From positions 372,001 to 436,000 of the forward strand of contig NZ_JAHEAG010000004.1 of NCBI RefSeq assembly GCF_018596315.1: DNA of 64,000 nucleotides. Direction: 5' to 3'. Source of the stretch: Bradyrhizobium sp. SRL28 (GTDB taxonomy: Bacteria; Pseudomonadota; Alphaproteobacteria; Rhizobiales; Xanthobacteraceae). Every line of letters starts with the position of its first letter. The first letter of the stretch is position 1. Both the position numbers and the translations under genes were made by a program. Under the pieces are notes generated by a model. That model did not search any database, was not told the origin of the DNA, and saw only the letters and a list, made by a program, of their open reading frames with translations. This document shows positions 9,927 to 20,323 of this stretch, one piece after another.

Positions 9927-10022
9927 GTTTTCAGGGTTGCAGTTCTATTGGTATATGGTATGCCAACTACCAATGCCGGTGAACTGTAGAACTCGCCGCT
10001 AAGGGTTTTGGGGAGCGTCCAG

Positions 10023-11219
10023 ATGAATATCCATGAATACCAGGCCAAGGCTCTGCTGCATGAATTCGGGGTGCCGATTTCGCGTGGCGTGCCTGTGTTG
10101 AAGGCCTCGGATTCTGAAGCCGCCGCCAAGACGCTTCCCGGCCCGATCTGGGTGGTGAAGAGCCAGATCCATGCCGGCGGCCGCGGCAAGGGCAAGTTCA
10201 AGGAAGCTTCCGCCGGCGACAAGGGCGGCGTCCGCATCGCCAAGTCGGTCGGCGAGGTCAACGAATTCGTCAAGCAGATGCTGGGCGCGACCCTGGTCAC
10301 GATCCAGACCGGCGCGCACGGCAAGCAGGTCAACCGCCTCTACATCGAAGAAGGCTCCGACATCGATAAGGAGTTCTATCTCTCGATCCTGGTCGACCGC
10401 GAAACTTCGGAAGTGGCGTTCGTGGTTTCGACCGAAGGCGGCGTCAACATCGAGGAAGTCGCGCACAACAACCCGGAAAAGATCGTGACCTTCTCGGTCG
10501 ATCCGGCGACCGGCATCATGGGCCATCATGGCCGCACGGTGGCGAAGGCGCTCAATCTCTCCGGCGATCTCGCCAAGCAGGCCGAGAAGCTGGTGGTGCA
10601 GCTCTATAACGCCTTCACCGCCAAGGACATGGCGATGCTGGAAATCAATCCGCTTGTGGTCACCAAGCAGGGCCAGCTCCGCGTGCTCGACGCCAAAGTG
10701 TCGTTCGACGACAACGCCATGTACCGCCATCCCGAAGTCGCAGCATTGCGTGACGAGACCGAGGAAGACGCCAAGGAAATCGAGGCGTCGAAATACGATC
10801 TCAATTACGTCACGCTCGACGGCACCATCGGCTGCATGGTCAACGGCGCCGGTCTTGCCATGGCGACCATGGACATCATCAAGCTCTACGGCATGGAGCC
10901 CGCCAACTTCCTCGACGTCGGCGGCGGCGCCAGCAAGGAGAAGGTCGCGGCAGCCTTCAAGATCATCACCGCGGATCCCAACGTGAAGGGCATACTCGTC
11001 AACATCTTCGGCGGTATCATGAAATGCGATATCATCGCCGAAGGCGTGGTCGCGGCGGTCAAGGAAGTCGGCCTGAGTGTGCCACTGGTGGTGCGGCTCG
11101 AAGGCACCAATGTCGACGCCGGCAAGAAGATCATCCGCGACTCCGGCCTCAACGTGGTGCCGGCTGACAATCTCGATGACGCCGCACAGAAAATCGTGAA
11201 AGCCGTCAAGGGAGGCTAG
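10023..11219 (+). CDS. sucC: succinyl-CoA synthetase beta subunit (ADP-forming)
   Basis: This is a 398-residue ATP-grasp subunit of succinyl-CoA ligase, which conserves the thioester energy of succinyl-CoA as a nucleoside triphosphate in the TCA cycle. The opening [19 protein letters not shown] is canonical. It is followed by the ATP-grasp residues [12 protein letters not shown] and the C-terminal ligase region with GGGASKEKV and [15 protein letters not shown] chose the ATG at 10023 because homologues begin there and a ggggag site lies upstream. The gene is followed after two bases by a small unrelated gene and then by sucD. Confidence 0.95.
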   Translation: MNIHEYQAKALLHEFGVPISRGVPVLKASDSEAAAKTLPGPIWVVKSQIHAGGRGKGKFKEASAGDKGGVRIAKSVGEVNEFVKQMLGATLVTIQTGAHGKQVNRLYIEEGSDIDKEFYLSILVDRETSEVAFVVSTEGGVNIEEVAHNNPEKIVTFSVDPATGIMGHHGRTVAKALNLSGDLAKQAEKLVVQLYNAFTAKDMAMLEINPLVVTKQGQLRVLDAKVSFDDNAMYRHPEVAALRDETEEDAKEIEASKYDLNYVTLDGTIGCMVNGAGLAMATMDIIKLYGMEPANFLDVGGGASKEKVAAAFKIITADPNVKGILVNIFGGIMKCDIIAEGVVAAVKEVGLSVPLVVRLEGTNVDAGKKIIRDSGLNVVPADNLDDAAQKIVKAVKGG

Positions 11220-11221
11220 CG

Positions 11222-11698
11222 ATGGCTGACCATCTCGCCGCACCGACACCGCTGGAAGAACACCGCCGGCTCGCGGTTTTTGCGGGCGAGTGGACCGGCG
11301 AGGAAGTGGTCTATCCGTCGCGCTGGAACGCCGGCGGTCCGGCGACCTCGCATGTCGTCGCGCGCATGGACCTCAACGGCTTCTATCTGATCCAGGACAC
11401 CCGTCAGATGCGCGACGGCAAGGAGAGCTTCGCCACCCATGGCGTGTTCACCTACGATCGCGACGACCGGACCTACAAATTGTTCTGGCACGACTCGCTC
11501 GGCTATTACTCGCCGGCGCCGGCTTCCGGCGGCTGGGCCGGAAAATCGCTGATCCTCGTGCGCGGCTCGCTGCGCGGCAACGCACGCCATGTCTATGAAG
11601 TCGTCGACAACGACAACTACACCATGAAGATCCAGTTCTCGCCCGACGCCGAAGGATGGGCCGACGTGCTCACCGGCGTCTACCGGCGGATTCACTAA
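11222..11698 (+). CDS. DUF1579-like protein inserted between sucC and sucD
   Basis: This 158-residue soluble protein starts two bases after the sucC stop codon, so it is surely co-transcribed with the succinyl-CoA synthetase genes. The layout FAGEWTGEEVVYPSRWNAGG ... DLNGFYLIQDTRQMRDGKESF ... FTYDRDDRTYKLFWHDS resembles DUF1579-type lipocalin-like beta barrels (nitrobindin-like), in which alternating Trp and Gly strands form a small-molecule pocket. There is no signal peptide or membrane segment. The biochemical role is unknown. Its place between two subunits of one enzyme suggests a metabolic or complex-related role, but that is inference. Confidence 0.8.
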   Translation: MADHLAAPTPLEEHRRLAVFAGEWTGEEVVYPSRWNAGGPATSHVVARMDLNGFYLIQDTRQMRDGKESFATHGVFTYDRDDRTYKLFWHDSLGYYSPAPASGGWAGKSLILVRGSLRGNARHVYEVVDNDNYTMKIQFSPDAEGWADVLTGVYRRIH

Positions 11699-11737
11699 AC
11701 CCATCGTTCCCGGTCACCTACGAAAGCGTTCTCAACC

Positions 11738-12622
11738 ATGTCCGTTCTGATCGACAAGAATACCAAAGTCATCTGCCAGGGTTTTACCGGCAAGAACGGC
11801 ACGTTCCATTCGGAAGCCGCGATCGCTTACGGCACCCAGATGGTCGGCGGCACCTCGCCGGGTAAGGGCGGTTCGAAGCATCTGAACCTGCCCGTGTTCG
11901 ACACCGTCGCCGAGGCGCGCGAGAAGACCGGCGCCGATGCGTCGGTGATCTATGTTCCGCCGCCGGGCGCGGCGGATGCTATCTGCGAAGCGATCGATGC
12001 GGAAATTCCGCTGATCGTCTGCATCACCGAGGGCATTCCGGTGCTCGACATGGTGCGCGTGAAGCGCTCGCTGTCGGGATCGAAATCGCGCCTGATCGGG
12101 CCGAACTGCCCGGGGGTGATGACTGCGGGCGAGTGCAAGATCGGCATCATGCCGGCCAACATCTTCAAGCCCGGCAGTGTCGGGATCGTTTCGCGGTCGG
12201 GCACGTTGACCTACGAAGCCGTGTTCCAGACCACGCAGGAGGGCCTCGGCCAGACCACCGCGGTCGGCATCGGCGGCGACCCGGTCAAGGGCACCGAATT
12301 CATCGACGTGCTGGAGATGTTCTTAGGTGACCCCAAGACCACCTCGATCATCATGATCGGTGAAATCGGCGGCTCGGCCGAGGAAGACGCCGCCCAGTTC
12401 ATCAAGGACGAGGCCAAGCGGGGCCGGAAGAAGCCGATGGTCGGCTTCATCGCCGGCGTCACCGCCCCTCCCGGCCGCCGCATGGGCCATGCGGGCGCCA
12501 TCATCTCCGGCGGCAAGGGCGACGCCGGATCCAAGACCGCGGCCATGGAAGCGGCCGGAATCACGGTCTCTCCGTCGCCGGCACGGCTCGGACATACCCT
12601 TGCCGAAAAGTTGAAGTCTTAA
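11738..12622 (+). CDS. sucD: succinyl-CoA synthetase alpha subunit
   Basis: This is the 294-residue CoA-binding and catalytic subunit partnering SucC. The N-terminal Rossmann domain has [12 protein letters not shown] and GTSPGKGG, and the central part has [19 protein letters not shown]. The phosphorylated catalytic histidine lies in [17 protein letters not shown] near residue 250. The size is normal for the family. It lies 39 bases after the DUF1579-like gene and about 136 bases before sucA, and that latter spacer contains two small hairpins. Confidence 0.95.
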   Translation: MSVLIDKNTKVICQGFTGKNGTFHSEAAIAYGTQMVGGTSPGKGGSKHLNLPVFDTVAEAREKTGADASVIYVPPPGAADAICEAIDAEIPLIVCITEGIPVLDMVRVKRSLSGSKSRLIGPNCPGVMTAGECKIGIMPANIFKPGSVGIVSRSGTLTYEAVFQTTQEGLGQTTAVGIGGDPVKGTEFIDVLEMFLGDPKTTSIIMIGEIGGSAEEDAAQFIKDEAKRGRKKPMVGFIAGVTAPPGRRMGHAGAIISGGKGDAGSKTAAMEAAGITVSPSPARLGHTLAEKLKS

Positions 12623-12666
12623 TTCAGTCCTTGGTTCTTTTAGGCGCGAATATCCGTCCTAAATAG

Positions 12667-12683
12667 GGTAAAGGTGCTTTACC
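12667..12683. other. hairpin in the sucD-sucA spacer
   Basis: A perfect seven-pair stem (ggtaaag / ctttacc) has a three-base loop, followed by a second GC-rich hairpin (agctggttcgggcctccggaccggct). Neither has a T-tract. They may act in processing or attenuation between sucD and sucA. Confidence 0.35.
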
Positions 12684-12758
12684 GAGCTGGTTCGGGCCTC
12701 CGGACCGGCTAAAGCGCCGTTTTCCACGCGCAAAGCGAAAATTACCAGGACGCCATCA

Positions 12759-15716
12759 ATGTCTCGCCAGGACGCGAATGCAGCATTTGCCCTCTCTTCG
12801 TTTTTGCAGGGCACCAACGCCACCTACATCGACGATCTCTACGCCCGCTACGAGCAGGACCCCGCGTCGGTCGATGGCGAGTGGCAGGAATTCTTCAAAA
12901 GTCTGAAAGACACCCCGGCCGACGTCCAGAAGAACGCCGAGGGCCCCTCCTGGGGCCGCGACAACTGGCCACTCACCCCGCGCGACGAACTGACCTCGGC
13001 GCTGGACGGCAACTGGATCACCGTCGAGAAGGCCGTCGGCACCAAGCTCGCTGCGAAGGCGCAGGTCAGGGGCGCCGAACTATCGACTGCCGACGTCAAC
13101 CAGGCGACGCGCGATTCGGTTCGCGCCTTGATGCTGATCCGCGCCTACCGCATCCGCGGCCATTTCTTCGCCAAGCTCGATCCGCTCGGCATCGAGGCGC
13201 AGCGCGATCGCGAAGAGCTCGACCCGCGCACCTACGGCTTCACCGAAGCCGATTTCGACCGCAAGATCTTCCTCGACCATGTGCTCGGCCTTGAATACGG
13301 CACACTGCGCGAGATCGTCGCGATCTGCGAGCGCACCTACTGCCAGACGCTCGGCGTCGAGTTCATGCACATCACCAACGCGGCGCAGAAGGCCTGGATC
13401 CAGGAGCGCATCGAGGGCCCGGACAAGGAAATCAGTTTCACCCGCGAGGGACGCCGCGCGATCCTCAACAAGCTGGTCGAAGCCGAGGGTTTTGAAAAGT
13501 TCTGCGACCTCAAGTTCACGGGAACGAAGCGCTTCGGTCTCGACGGCGCTGAATCGCTGATCCCGGCGCTGGAGCAGATCATCAAGCGCGGCGGCAATCT
13601 CGGCGTGAAGGAGATCGTGCTGGGCATGCCGCATCGCGGCCGCCTCAACGTGCTGACCCAGGTGATGGGCAAGCCGCACCGCGCGCTGTTTCATGAATTC
13701 AAGGGTGGCTCCGCCAATCCGGACGCGGTCGAAGGCTCCGGCGACGTCAAATACCATCTCGGCGCATCGAGCGACCGCGAGTTCGACGGCAACAGGATCC
13801 ATCTGTCGCTGACCGCCAACCCGTCGCATCTCGAAATCGTCGATCCCGTCGTGCTCGGCAAGGTGCGCGCCAAGCAGGACCAGCATGGCGATCCCCCGGA
13901 TATGCGTATTTCCGTGCTGCCGATGCTGATGCACGGCGACGCGGCGTTCGCCGGCCAGGGCGTGGTGGCGGAATGCTTCAGCCTGTCCGACCTGAAGGGT
14001 TACCGCACCGGCGGCTCGCTGCATTTCATCGTCAACAACCAGATCGGCTTCACCACCTATCCGCGCTATTCGCGCTCCTCGCCCTATCCTTCCGATGTGG
14101 CGAAGATGATCGATGCGCCGATCTTCCACGTGAACGGCGACGATCCGGAAGCGGTGGTGTTCGCGGCCAAGGTCGCGATCGAGTTCCGGCAGAAGTTCCA
14201 CAAGCCCGTCGTCATCGACATGTTCTGCTATCGGCGGCATGGCCATAACGAGGGCGACGAGCCGGCGTTCACCCAGCCGGTGATGTACAAGCGCATCGGC
14301 TCGCATCCGTCGACGCTGGAAATCTACGCCAGGCGACTGATCGCCGACGGCGTGATGACCGAGGGCGAGGTCGAGAAGGCCAAGGCCGATTGGCGCGCGC
14401 GGCTCGATGCCGAGCTCGAGGCCGGCTCCGGCTACAAGCCCAACAAGGCCGACTGGCTCGACGGCAAGTGGGCGGGCTTCAAGTCCGCCGATCAGGAAGA
14501 GGAGGCCCGCCGCGGCGTCACCGGTGTCGACATCAACATCCTGAAGGATATCGGGCGCAAGATCACCAAGGTGCCCGACGGCTTCCGGGTTCACCGCACC
14601 ATCCAGCGCTTCCTGGAAAACCGCGCCAAGGCCATCGACAACGGCGTCGGCATCGACTGGGCGACCGGCGAGGCGCTGGCGTTCTGCACGCTGCTGCAGG
14701 AAGGCCGCCACGTCCGGCTGTCGGGACAGGACTCAGAGCGCGGCACGTTTTCGCAGCGCCATTCGGTGCTGATCGACCAGGAAGACGAGAGCCGTTACAC
14801 GCCGTTCAACCATCTCGGTCATGACCAGGGGCATTACGAGGTCATCAACTCGCTATTGTCCGAAGAGGCGGTGCTTGGCTTCGAGTACGGCTATTCGCTG
14901 GCTGAGCCGAAGGCGCTGGCGATGTGGGAAGCGCAGTTCGGCGACTTCGCCAACGGCGCCCAGGTGCTGTTCGACCAGTTCATCTCGTCGGGCGAACGCA
15001 AATGGCTGCGCATGTCCGGCCTCGTCTGCCTGCTGCCGCATGGCTATGAAGGGCAGGGGCCGGAGCATTCCTCGGCGCGGCTCGAGCGTTTCCTGCAGAT
15101 GTGCGCCGAAGACAACATGCAGGTGGTGTATCCCACCACGCCGGCGAATTACTTCCACGTGCTGCGGCGCCAGCTGCATCGCGAAATCCGCAAACCCCTG
15201 ATCATGATGACGCCGAAGTCGCTGTTACGGCACAAGCGCGCGGTCTCGCGGCTCGACGAACTGGGGGCGGACACCACCTTCCACCGCATCCTGTACGATG
15301 ACGCCCAGATGCTGCCCGACGAAAAGCTCAAGCTCGCGCCGGACGACAAGATCCGCCGCGTCGTGCTGTGCTCGGGCAAGGTCTATTACGATCTCTACGA
15401 GGAGCGCGAGAAGCGCGACATCGACGACATCTACATCATGCGCGTCGAGCAGCTCTATCCGGTGCCGCTCAAGGCGCTGGTGCAGGAGCTCGCACGCTTC
15501 AAGAACGCCGAAGTGGTCTGGTGCCAGGAAGAGCCGCGCAACATGGGGGCATGGCACTTCATCGAGCCCTATCTCGAATGGGTGCTGAACCAGATCCATG
15601 CGCCGAACCGGCGTCCGCGTTACGCGGGCCGTGCAGCGTCGGCCGCAACCGCCACCGGTTTGATGTCGAAGCACCAAGCGCAACTCAAGGCGATGCTGGA
15701 TGAGGCGCTGAACTAG
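12759..15716 (+). CDS. sucA: 2-oxoglutarate dehydrogenase E1 component
   Basis: This is the 985-residue thiamine-diphosphate E1 subunit that decarboxylates 2-oxoglutarate and passes succinyl to E2. The N-terminal E2-binding peptide is FLQGTNATYIDDLYARYEQ. The ThDP region contains MPHRGRLNVL, GDAAFAGQGVVAE and NNQIGFTT, and the transketolase-like domain holds GHDQGHYEV and HGYEGQGPEHSSARLERFL. The length is typical. It begins the E1-E2-SDR-E3 run. A long palindrome separates it from sucB. Confidence 0.95.
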   Translation: MSRQDANAAFALSSFLQGTNATYIDDLYARYEQDPASVDGEWQEFFKSLKDTPADVQKNAEGPSWGRDNWPLTPRDELTSALDGNWITVEKAVGTKLAAKAQVRGAELSTADVNQATRDSVRALMLIRAYRIRGHFFAKLDPLGIEAQRDREELDPRTYGFTEADFDRKIFLDHVLGLEYGTLREIVAICERTYCQTLGVEFMHITNAAQKAWIQERIEGPDKEISFTREGRRAILNKLVEAEGFEKFCDLKFTGTKRFGLDGAESLIPALEQIIKRGGNLGVKEIVLGMPHRGRLNVLTQVMGKPHRALFHEFKGGSANPDAVEGSGDVKYHLGASSDREFDGNRIHLSLTANPSHLEIVDPVVLGKVRAKQDQHGDPPDMRISVLPMLMHGDAAFAGQGVVAECFSLSDLKGYRTGGSLHFIVNNQIGFTTYPRYSRSSPYPSDVAKMIDAPIFHVNGDDPEAVVFAAKVAIEFRQKFHKPVVIDMFCYRRHGHNEGDEPAFTQPVMYKRIGSHPSTLEIYARRLIADGVMTEGEVEKAKADWRARLDAELEAGSGYKPNKADWLDGKWAGFKSADQEEEARRGVTGVDINILKDIGRKITKVPDGFRVHRTIQRFLENRAKAIDNGVGIDWATGEALAFCTLLQEGRHVRLSGQDSERGTFSQRHSVLIDQEDESRYTPFNHLGHDQGHYEVINSLLSEEAVLGFEYGYSLAEPKALAMWEAQFGDFANGAQVLFDQFISSGERKWLRMSGLVCLLPHGYEGQGPEHSSARLERFLQMCAEDNMQVVYPTTPANYFHVLRRQLHREIRKPLIMMTPKSLLRHKRAVSRLDELGADTTFHRILYDDAQMLPDEKLKLAPDDKIRRVVLCSGKVYYDLYEEREKRDIDDIYIMRVEQLYPVPLKALVQELARFKNAEVVWCQEEPRNMGAWHFIEPYLEWVLNQIHAPNRRPRYAGRAASAATATGLMSKHQAQLKAMLDEALN

Positions 15717-15718
15717 CC

Positions 15719-15837
15719 GTCATGCCCCGCCTTGTGCGCAATTGCGCACTGGGGCGGGGCATCCAGTACCCGGCGCCGTTAGAATTCGATCATGACCGCC
15801 TCGGTGTACTGGATCGCCCGCTTTCGCGGGCGATGAC
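15719..15837. repeat. long composite palindrome (GTCAT...ATGAC plan), copy 2
   Basis: The left hairpin gtcatgccccgcc...ggcggggcat is followed by ccagtac; the right half has gtactgga and the hairpin tcgcccgctttcgcgggcga, ending atgac. It occupies the sucA-sucB spacer, starts at the sucA stop codon, and ends 44 bases before sucB. The plan matches the copies at 8660, 20066, 30953 and 46504. Confidence 0.8.
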
Positions 15838-15881
15838 CGCTTTGGAACTGATGACTGCTTAAGGATATTGAGGAAAAGACA

Positions 15882-17114
15882 ATGACTGAAATTCGTGTTC
15901 CGACGCTCGGCGAGTCCGTGACGGAAGCCACCATCGGCCGCTGGTTCAAGAAAGCCGGCGACGCCGTCGCGGTGGACGAGCCGCTGGTCGAACTCGAGAC
16001 CGACAAGGTCACCATCGAAGTGCCGGCGCCATCCGCCGGTGTGCTCGGCGAGATCGCGGCCAAGGACGGCGAGACCGTCGCCGTCGGGGCGCTGCTCGGG
16101 CAGATCAACGAAGGTGCGGCCGGCGGCGCCAAGTCGCCCGCGCCCGCCAAGGCCGCCCCGGCTGCAGCGCCCGCCGCCGCGCCTGCTGCGGCTCCGAAGG
16201 CTGTGGCAGCGGATGCGCCGCTGGCACCGTCGGTTCGCAAACTCTCCGCCGAAAGCGGCATCGATGCTGCGACCGTGCCGGGTTCCGGCAAGGACGGTCG
16301 CGTCACCAAGGGCGACATGCTGGCCGCGATCGAGAAGGCGGCGTCCGCGCCGACCCCGGTCAATCAGCCGGCGGCTTCCGTGCAGGTCCGCGCGCCTTCG
16401 CCGGCCGACGACGCGGCGCGCGAGGAGCGCGTGAAGATGACGCGGCTGCGCCAGACCATCGCGCGCCGGCTCAAGGACGTGCAGAACACCGCCGCGATGC
16501 TGACGACCTTCAACGAGGTCGACATGACCGACATCATGGCGATGCGGGCGCAGTACAAGGATGTGTTCGAGAAGAAGCATGGCTCGAAGCTCGGCTTCAT
16601 GGGCTTCTTCACCAAGGCCGTCGTGCAGGCGCTGAAGGACATCCCGGCTGTCAATGCCGAGATCGACGGCACTGATCTGATCTACAAGAACTACTACCAC
16701 ATCGGGGTTGCCGTCGGCACCGACAAGGGTCTGGTCGTTCCTGTGGTGCGCGACTGCGACCACAAGTCGATTTCCGATATCGAAAAGGGAATCGCCGATT
16801 TCGGCCGCCGCGCCCGCGATGGCCAGCTCAAGATCGACGAGATGCAGGGCGGCACCTTCACCATCACCAATGGCGGCATCTACGGTTCGCTGATGTCGAC
16901 GCCGATCCTGAACGCGCCGCAGTCGGGCATCCTCGGCATGCACAAGATCCAGGAGCGGCCGATGGTCGTCGGCGGCAAGATCGAGGTGCGCCCGATGATG
17001 TATCTGGCGCTGTCCTACGATCACCGCGTGATCGACGGCAAGGAAGCGGTGACCTTCCTGGTCCGCGTCAAGGAAAGCCTGGAAGACCCGGCGCGTCTGG
17101 TGCTGGATCTCTAA
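15882..17114 (+). CDS. sucB: dihydrolipoyllysine succinyltransferase (E2 of 2-oxoglutarate dehydrogenase)
   Basis: This is a 410-residue E2 core enzyme. The lipoyl domain spans residues 1-76, with the lipoylated Lys42 in [12 protein letters not shown]. An Ala/Pro linker follows, then the E1/E3-binding domain ([19 protein letters not shown]). The catalytic domain ends with [17 protein letters not shown], which carries the catalytic His and Asp. There is a single lipoyl domain, as usual for succinyl-specific E2. It forms the multimeric core onto which SucA and Lpd dock. Confidence 0.95.
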   Translation: MTEIRVPTLGESVTEATIGRWFKKAGDAVAVDEPLVELETDKVTIEVPAPSAGVLGEIAAKDGETVAVGALLGQINEGAAGGAKSPAPAKAAPAAAPAAAPAAAPKAVAADAPLAPSVRKLSAESGIDAATVPGSGKDGRVTKGDMLAAIEKAASAPTPVNQPAASVQVRAPSPADDAAREERVKMTRLRQTIARRLKDVQNTAAMLTTFNEVDMTDIMAMRAQYKDVFEKKHGSKLGFMGFFTKAVVQALKDIPAVNAEIDGTDLIYKNYYHIGVAVGTDKGLVVPVVRDCDHKSISDIEKGIADFGRRARDGQLKIDEMQGGTFTITNGGIYGSLMSTPILNAPQSGILGMHKIQERPMVVGGKIEVRPMMYLALSYDHRVIDGKEAVTFLVRVKESLEDPARLVLDL

Positions 17115-17196
17115 CGCCGCCGGCTTTGCCCGTGCCGGTGCGAAAAGCCGGCGCGGCGAGCCATGGATCGATGCGCGCCGACTTGTGAGGGCTGAT

Positions 17197-17946
17197 GTGA
17201 CGGACAAGGTTGTTGTGATCACCGGCGGCAGCCGCGGCATCGGCCGCGCCACCGCACTCGCTGCCGCCGCGCGCGGCTATCGCGTCGTGGTCGGCTACGC
17301 CACCAATCAGGGGGCGGCGAACGAAGTCGTTTCCCTGATCGAGCAGAAGAACGGCAAGGCAGTTGCCGTGAAATGCGATGTCGGCAGCGAGGCGGATATT
17401 CTCGCACTGTTCAAGGCATCAGATGAATTCGGAACGCTCGGGGCGCTCGTCAACAATGCCGGCATTGTCGGCAAGAGTGGTGTGCGTGTCGACGAGATGT
17501 CGGCCGAGCGAATCCAGCAAATGATGGCGGTCAACGTCACCGGCAGCATCTTATGCGCGCGCGAGGCGGTGAAGCGCATGTCGACCCGGCACGGCGGCAA
17601 GGGCGGCGTCATCGTCAACCTCTCCTCGGTCGCGGCCCGACTCGGCGCGCCCAACACCTATGTCGACTATGCCGCCTCCAAGGGCGCAATCGATTCCTTC
17701 ACGATCGGGCTTGGCTATGAAGTCGCGGGTGAGGGCATCCGCGTCGCAGGAATCCGACCCGGACTCATCGATACCGATATCCACGCCGCTGGCGGCGAGC
17801 CCGATCGCGCGCACCGGCTGGCGCACCTAGTGCCGATGAAGCGCGTCGGCAGCGCGGATGAAATCGCCAACGCCATCGTCTGGCTGATCTCGGACGAGGC
17901 CTCCTACGTCACCAGCGCCATCCTTGATGTCTCGGGTGGGCGGTAA
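17197..17946 (+). CDS. SDR-family oxidoreductase
   Basis: This is a short-chain dehydrogenase/reductase of about 249 residues. It has the cofactor motif TGGSRGIG, the NNAG motif, a catalytic Ser in VNLSSVAA and the YAASK catalytic Tyr-Lys, plus the C-terminal GGR typical of classical SDRs. The likely start is the GTG at 17197 with gtgagg upstream; another GTG lies at 17185. It lies between sucB and lpd, inside the 2-oxoglutarate dehydrogenase block, so it is probably co-transcribed. FabG-like enzymes share these motifs, but the substrate is unknown. Confidence 0.85.
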   Translation: MTDKVVVITGGSRGIGRATALAAAARGYRVVVGYATNQGAANEVVSLIEQKNGKAVAVKCDVGSEADILALFKASDEFGTLGALVNNAGIVGKSGVRVDEMSAERIQQMMAVNVTGSILCAREAVKRMSTRHGGKGGVIVNLSSVAARLGAPNTYVDYAASKGAIDSFTIGLGYEVAGEGIRVAGIRPGLIDTDIHAAGGEPDRAHRLAHLVPMKRVGSADEIANAIVWLISDEASYVTSAILDVSGGR

Positions 17947-17980
17947 TACCTGACACGTTTCTCAGCTACAGGACTTCATC

Positions 17981-19381
17981 ATGGCTTCCTACGATCTCGT
18001 CGTCATCGGCACCGGCCCGGGCGGATATGTCTGCGCGGTGCGCGCGGCGCAACTCGGCATGAAGGTCGCCGTGGTCGAGAAGAACGCGACGCTGGGCGGC
18101 ACCTGCCTCAATGTCGGCTGCATGCCATCGAAGGCGTTGCTGCATGCCTCCGAAATGTTCGAGGAGGCCGGGCACTCCTTTGCCAAGATGGGCGTCAGCG
18201 TTTCCGCGCCAAAGCTCGATCTGCCATCGATGATGAATTTCAAGCAGCAGGGCATCGACGGCAACGTCAAGGGCGTCGAGTTCCTGATGAAGAAGAACAA
18301 GATCGACGTGCTGAAGGGCACCGGCAAGATCCTCGGGACCGGCAAGGTAGAAGTCAGTGGCGACGGTAAGACGCAGACGGTTGAGACCAAGAACATCGTC
18401 ATCGCCACCGGCTCCGACATCGCGCGGCTGAAAGGCATCGAGATCGACGAAAAGCGCGTCGTGTCGTCGACCGGCGCGCTGTCGCTGGAAAAAGTGCCGG
18501 AAAGAATGCTGATCATCGGCGCCGGCGTGATCGGCCTCGAGCTCGGCTCGGTGTGGCGCCGGCTGGGGGCGGAGGTCATGGTCGTCGAATTCCTCGACCG
18601 CATCCTGCCCGGCATGGACGGCGAAGTGGCGAAACAATTCCAGCGCATGCTCGAAAAGCAGGGCTTTGCGTTCAAGCTCGGCGCCAAGGTCACCGGCGTC
18701 GATACGTCGGGCAAGATGTTGAAGGCCAGTGTCGAACCGGCAGCCGGCGGACCGGCGGAGATGCTCGAAACAGATGTGGTGCTGGTCTGCATCGGTCGCG
18801 TGCCGTACACCGAAGGGCTCGGCCTCAAGGAAGCCGGCATCGCGCTCGACAATCGCGGGCGCGTACAGATCGACTCGCATTTCTCGACCAGCGTGAAGGG
18901 CGTCTATGCGATCGGCGACGTGGTGGCGGGGCCGATGCTCGCACACAAGGCCGAGGACGAGGGCGTCGCCTGCGCCGAAATTATCGCAGGCCAAGCGGGC
19001 CACGTGAACTACGATGTCATCCCGGGCGTCGTGTATACAACGCCGGAAGTGTCATCGGTCGGCAAGACCGAGGAAGAGCTGAAGCAGGCGGGCGTGGCAT
19101 ATACTTCGGGCAAATTTCCGTTCACCGCCAACGGCCGCTCCAAGGTCAACCAGACCACTGACGGTTTCGTGAAGATTCTCGCAGATGCGAAGACCGATCG
19201 CGTGCTCGGTGTGCATATTGTCGGCCGCGAAGCCGGCGAAATGATTCATGAAGCCTGCGTTCTGATGGAGTTTGGCGGTTCTGCCGAAGATCTGGCGCGC
19301 ACGTGCCATGCCCACCCGACGCGCTCGGAAGCGATCAAGGAAGCCGCGCTTGCGGTCGGCAAACGCGCCATCCATATGTGA
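17981..19381 (+). CDS. lpdA: dihydrolipoyl dehydrogenase (E3)
   Basis: This is a 466-residue FAD flavoprotein that reoxidises dihydrolipoamide with NAD for the 2-oxoglutarate complex. The FAD motif is [10 protein letters not shown], the redox disulfide is [13 protein letters not shown], the NAD motif is [12 protein letters not shown], and the active-site His-Glu is in HAHPTRSEA near the C terminus. The ATG at 17981 lies 34 bases after the SDR gene. The length and motifs are fully typical. Confidence 0.95.
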   Translation: MASYDLVVIGTGPGGYVCAVRAAQLGMKVAVVEKNATLGGTCLNVGCMPSKALLHASEMFEEAGHSFAKMGVSVSAPKLDLPSMMNFKQQGIDGNVKGVEFLMKKNKIDVLKGTGKILGTGKVEVSGDGKTQTVETKNIVIATGSDIARLKGIEIDEKRVVSSTGALSLEKVPERMLIIGAGVIGLELGSVWRRLGAEVMVVEFLDRILPGMDGEVAKQFQRMLEKQGFAFKLGAKVTGVDTSGKMLKASVEPAAGGPAEMLETDVVLVCIGRVPYTEGLGLKEAGIALDNRGRVQIDSHFSTSVKGVYAIGDVVAGPMLAHKAEDEGVACAEIIAGQAGHVNYDVIPGVVYTTPEVSSVGKTEEELKQAGVAYTSGKFPFTANGRSKVNQTTDGFVKILADAKTDRVLGVHIVGREAGEMIHEACVLMEFGGSAEDLARTCHAHPTRSEAIKEAALAVGKRAIHM

Positions 19382-19466
19382 TCGAGACCCGGTGCATACC
19401 GGGTCGAGTATGATGGAAGAAGCGGCTATCCAATTTCCCAGAATGATCATGCTTTGAACGCAGAAA

Positions 19467-19506
19467 TAGAGCGGAGCGACCAATCAGTGGACGTCATTCC
19501 GCTCTA
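19467..19506. repeat. inverted repeat after lpdA
   Basis: The nine-base arms tagagcgga and tccgctcta are separated by 22 bases. A second small hairpin (gacccggtgcataccgggtc) lies just after the lpdA stop codon. They lack a clear T-tract, so termination is possible but not shown. Confidence 0.4.
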
Positions 19507-19519
19507 GAGATTACAATCG

Positions 19520-20050
19520 ATGATGCGCCGCCTGTTACAGCCGTTCTGGGTCCTGCTTGCGGTCATCTTCCTGATCGAAGCCTGGCTGTGGGATCATCTC
19601 GAGCCGATCGTCGAGCGCATCGTTGCGCTGATCCCGCTGCGCGCCTTCAAGCAATGGCTCTCCGGTCGCGTCGATACGCTGTCCCCCGCGATGACGCTGA
19701 TCGTATTCGCGGTGCCGGTGATCCCGCTGTTTCCGCTGAAGCTGGTCGGCCTCTGGCTGCTGGCGAATGAGTATTGGCTGAGCGCGGCCGTCGTCATCGT
19801 GTTCGGAAAACTCGTCGGCGTCGGCGTCACCGCGTTCATCTTCGACGTCACGCGGTCCAAGCTGCTGCAGATGGCGTGGTTCAAGACGGTCTATGAATTC
19901 ATCATGGCGATGCGTGCCAAGGCTGCGGCCCTGGTCCAGCCGATCAAGCAGCGCATACGTGAGATGCTGCGTGGCGACGGCGACGGCTGGTCATCGCGCA
20001 CGCTGCGGCTGATCGCGCGTTTCCGCAAGAGAGTGCACGAAGCGCGTTGA
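19520..20050 (+). CDS. conserved hypothetical membrane protein
   Basis: This is a 176-residue basic membrane protein. Hydrophobic segments lie near residues 8-24, 58-82 and 86-108. They are followed by a positively charged cytoplasmic tail (KAAALVQPIKQRIREML, then RFRKRVHEAR). I do not recognise a named family; similar small proteins are frequent in Bradyrhizobium-type genomes. It is flanked by inverted repeats on both sides and appears monocistronic. The start could be the first or second of two adjacent ATG codons (19520 or 19523). The function is unknown. Confidence 0.7.
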   Translation: MMRRLLQPFWVLLAVIFLIEAWLWDHLEPIVERIVALIPLRAFKQWLSGRVDTLSPAMTLIVFAVPVIPLFPLKLVGLWLLANEYWLSAAVVIVFGKLVGVGVTAFIFDVTRSKLLQMAWFKTVYEFIMAMRAKAAALVQPIKQRIREMLRGDGDGWSSRTLRLIARFRKRVHEAR

Positions 20051-20065
20051 TGCCTTTCGCTTGTC

Positions 20066-20182
20066 GTCACCCGCCTTGTGCGCGCTTGCGCACTGGGGCG
20101 GGTGACCCAGTATTCCAGAGGCCGTAATGATTGAGCCGAGAAGCCGCGGCGTACTGGATGCCCCGCCTTCGCGGGGCATGAC
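20066..20182. repeat. long composite palindrome (GTCAT...ATGAC plan), copy 3
   Basis: The left hairpin gtcacccgcc...ggcgggtgac is followed by ccagtattcc; the right half contains gtactggat and a ccccgccttcgcgggg hairpin, ending catgac. The layout closely matches the element at 15719-15837, but the stem-pair sequences differ. It abuts another repeat at 20188. Confidence 0.8.
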
Positions 20183-20187
20183 AGTCG

Positions 20188-20277
20188 TAGGGTGGGCAAA
20201 GGAGCGAAGCGACGTGCCCACCATCCATCACCGAAATCGCTGTGAGATGGTGGGCACGCTGCGCTTTGCCCACCCTA
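20188..20277. repeat. long palindromic repeat, TAGGGTGGGCAAA family
   Basis: The arms tagggtgggcaaa and tttgcccaccc enclose inner arms gtgcccaccat and atggtgggcac. The core contains ggagcgaagcg, also present in the elements at 744 and 7288. It directly follows another palindrome, making a 210-base repeat-only stretch before the DUF4337 gene. Confidence 0.8.
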
Positions 20278-20323
20278 GGGATCGCGGCGTTCGCAGCTGC
20301 GCGCCGATGACGAACGAAGGCCC

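Noticed and set aside
13080..14711. 543-codon minus-strand frame
   Set aside because: It is fully inside sucA on the opposite strand, a GC-skew artefact.
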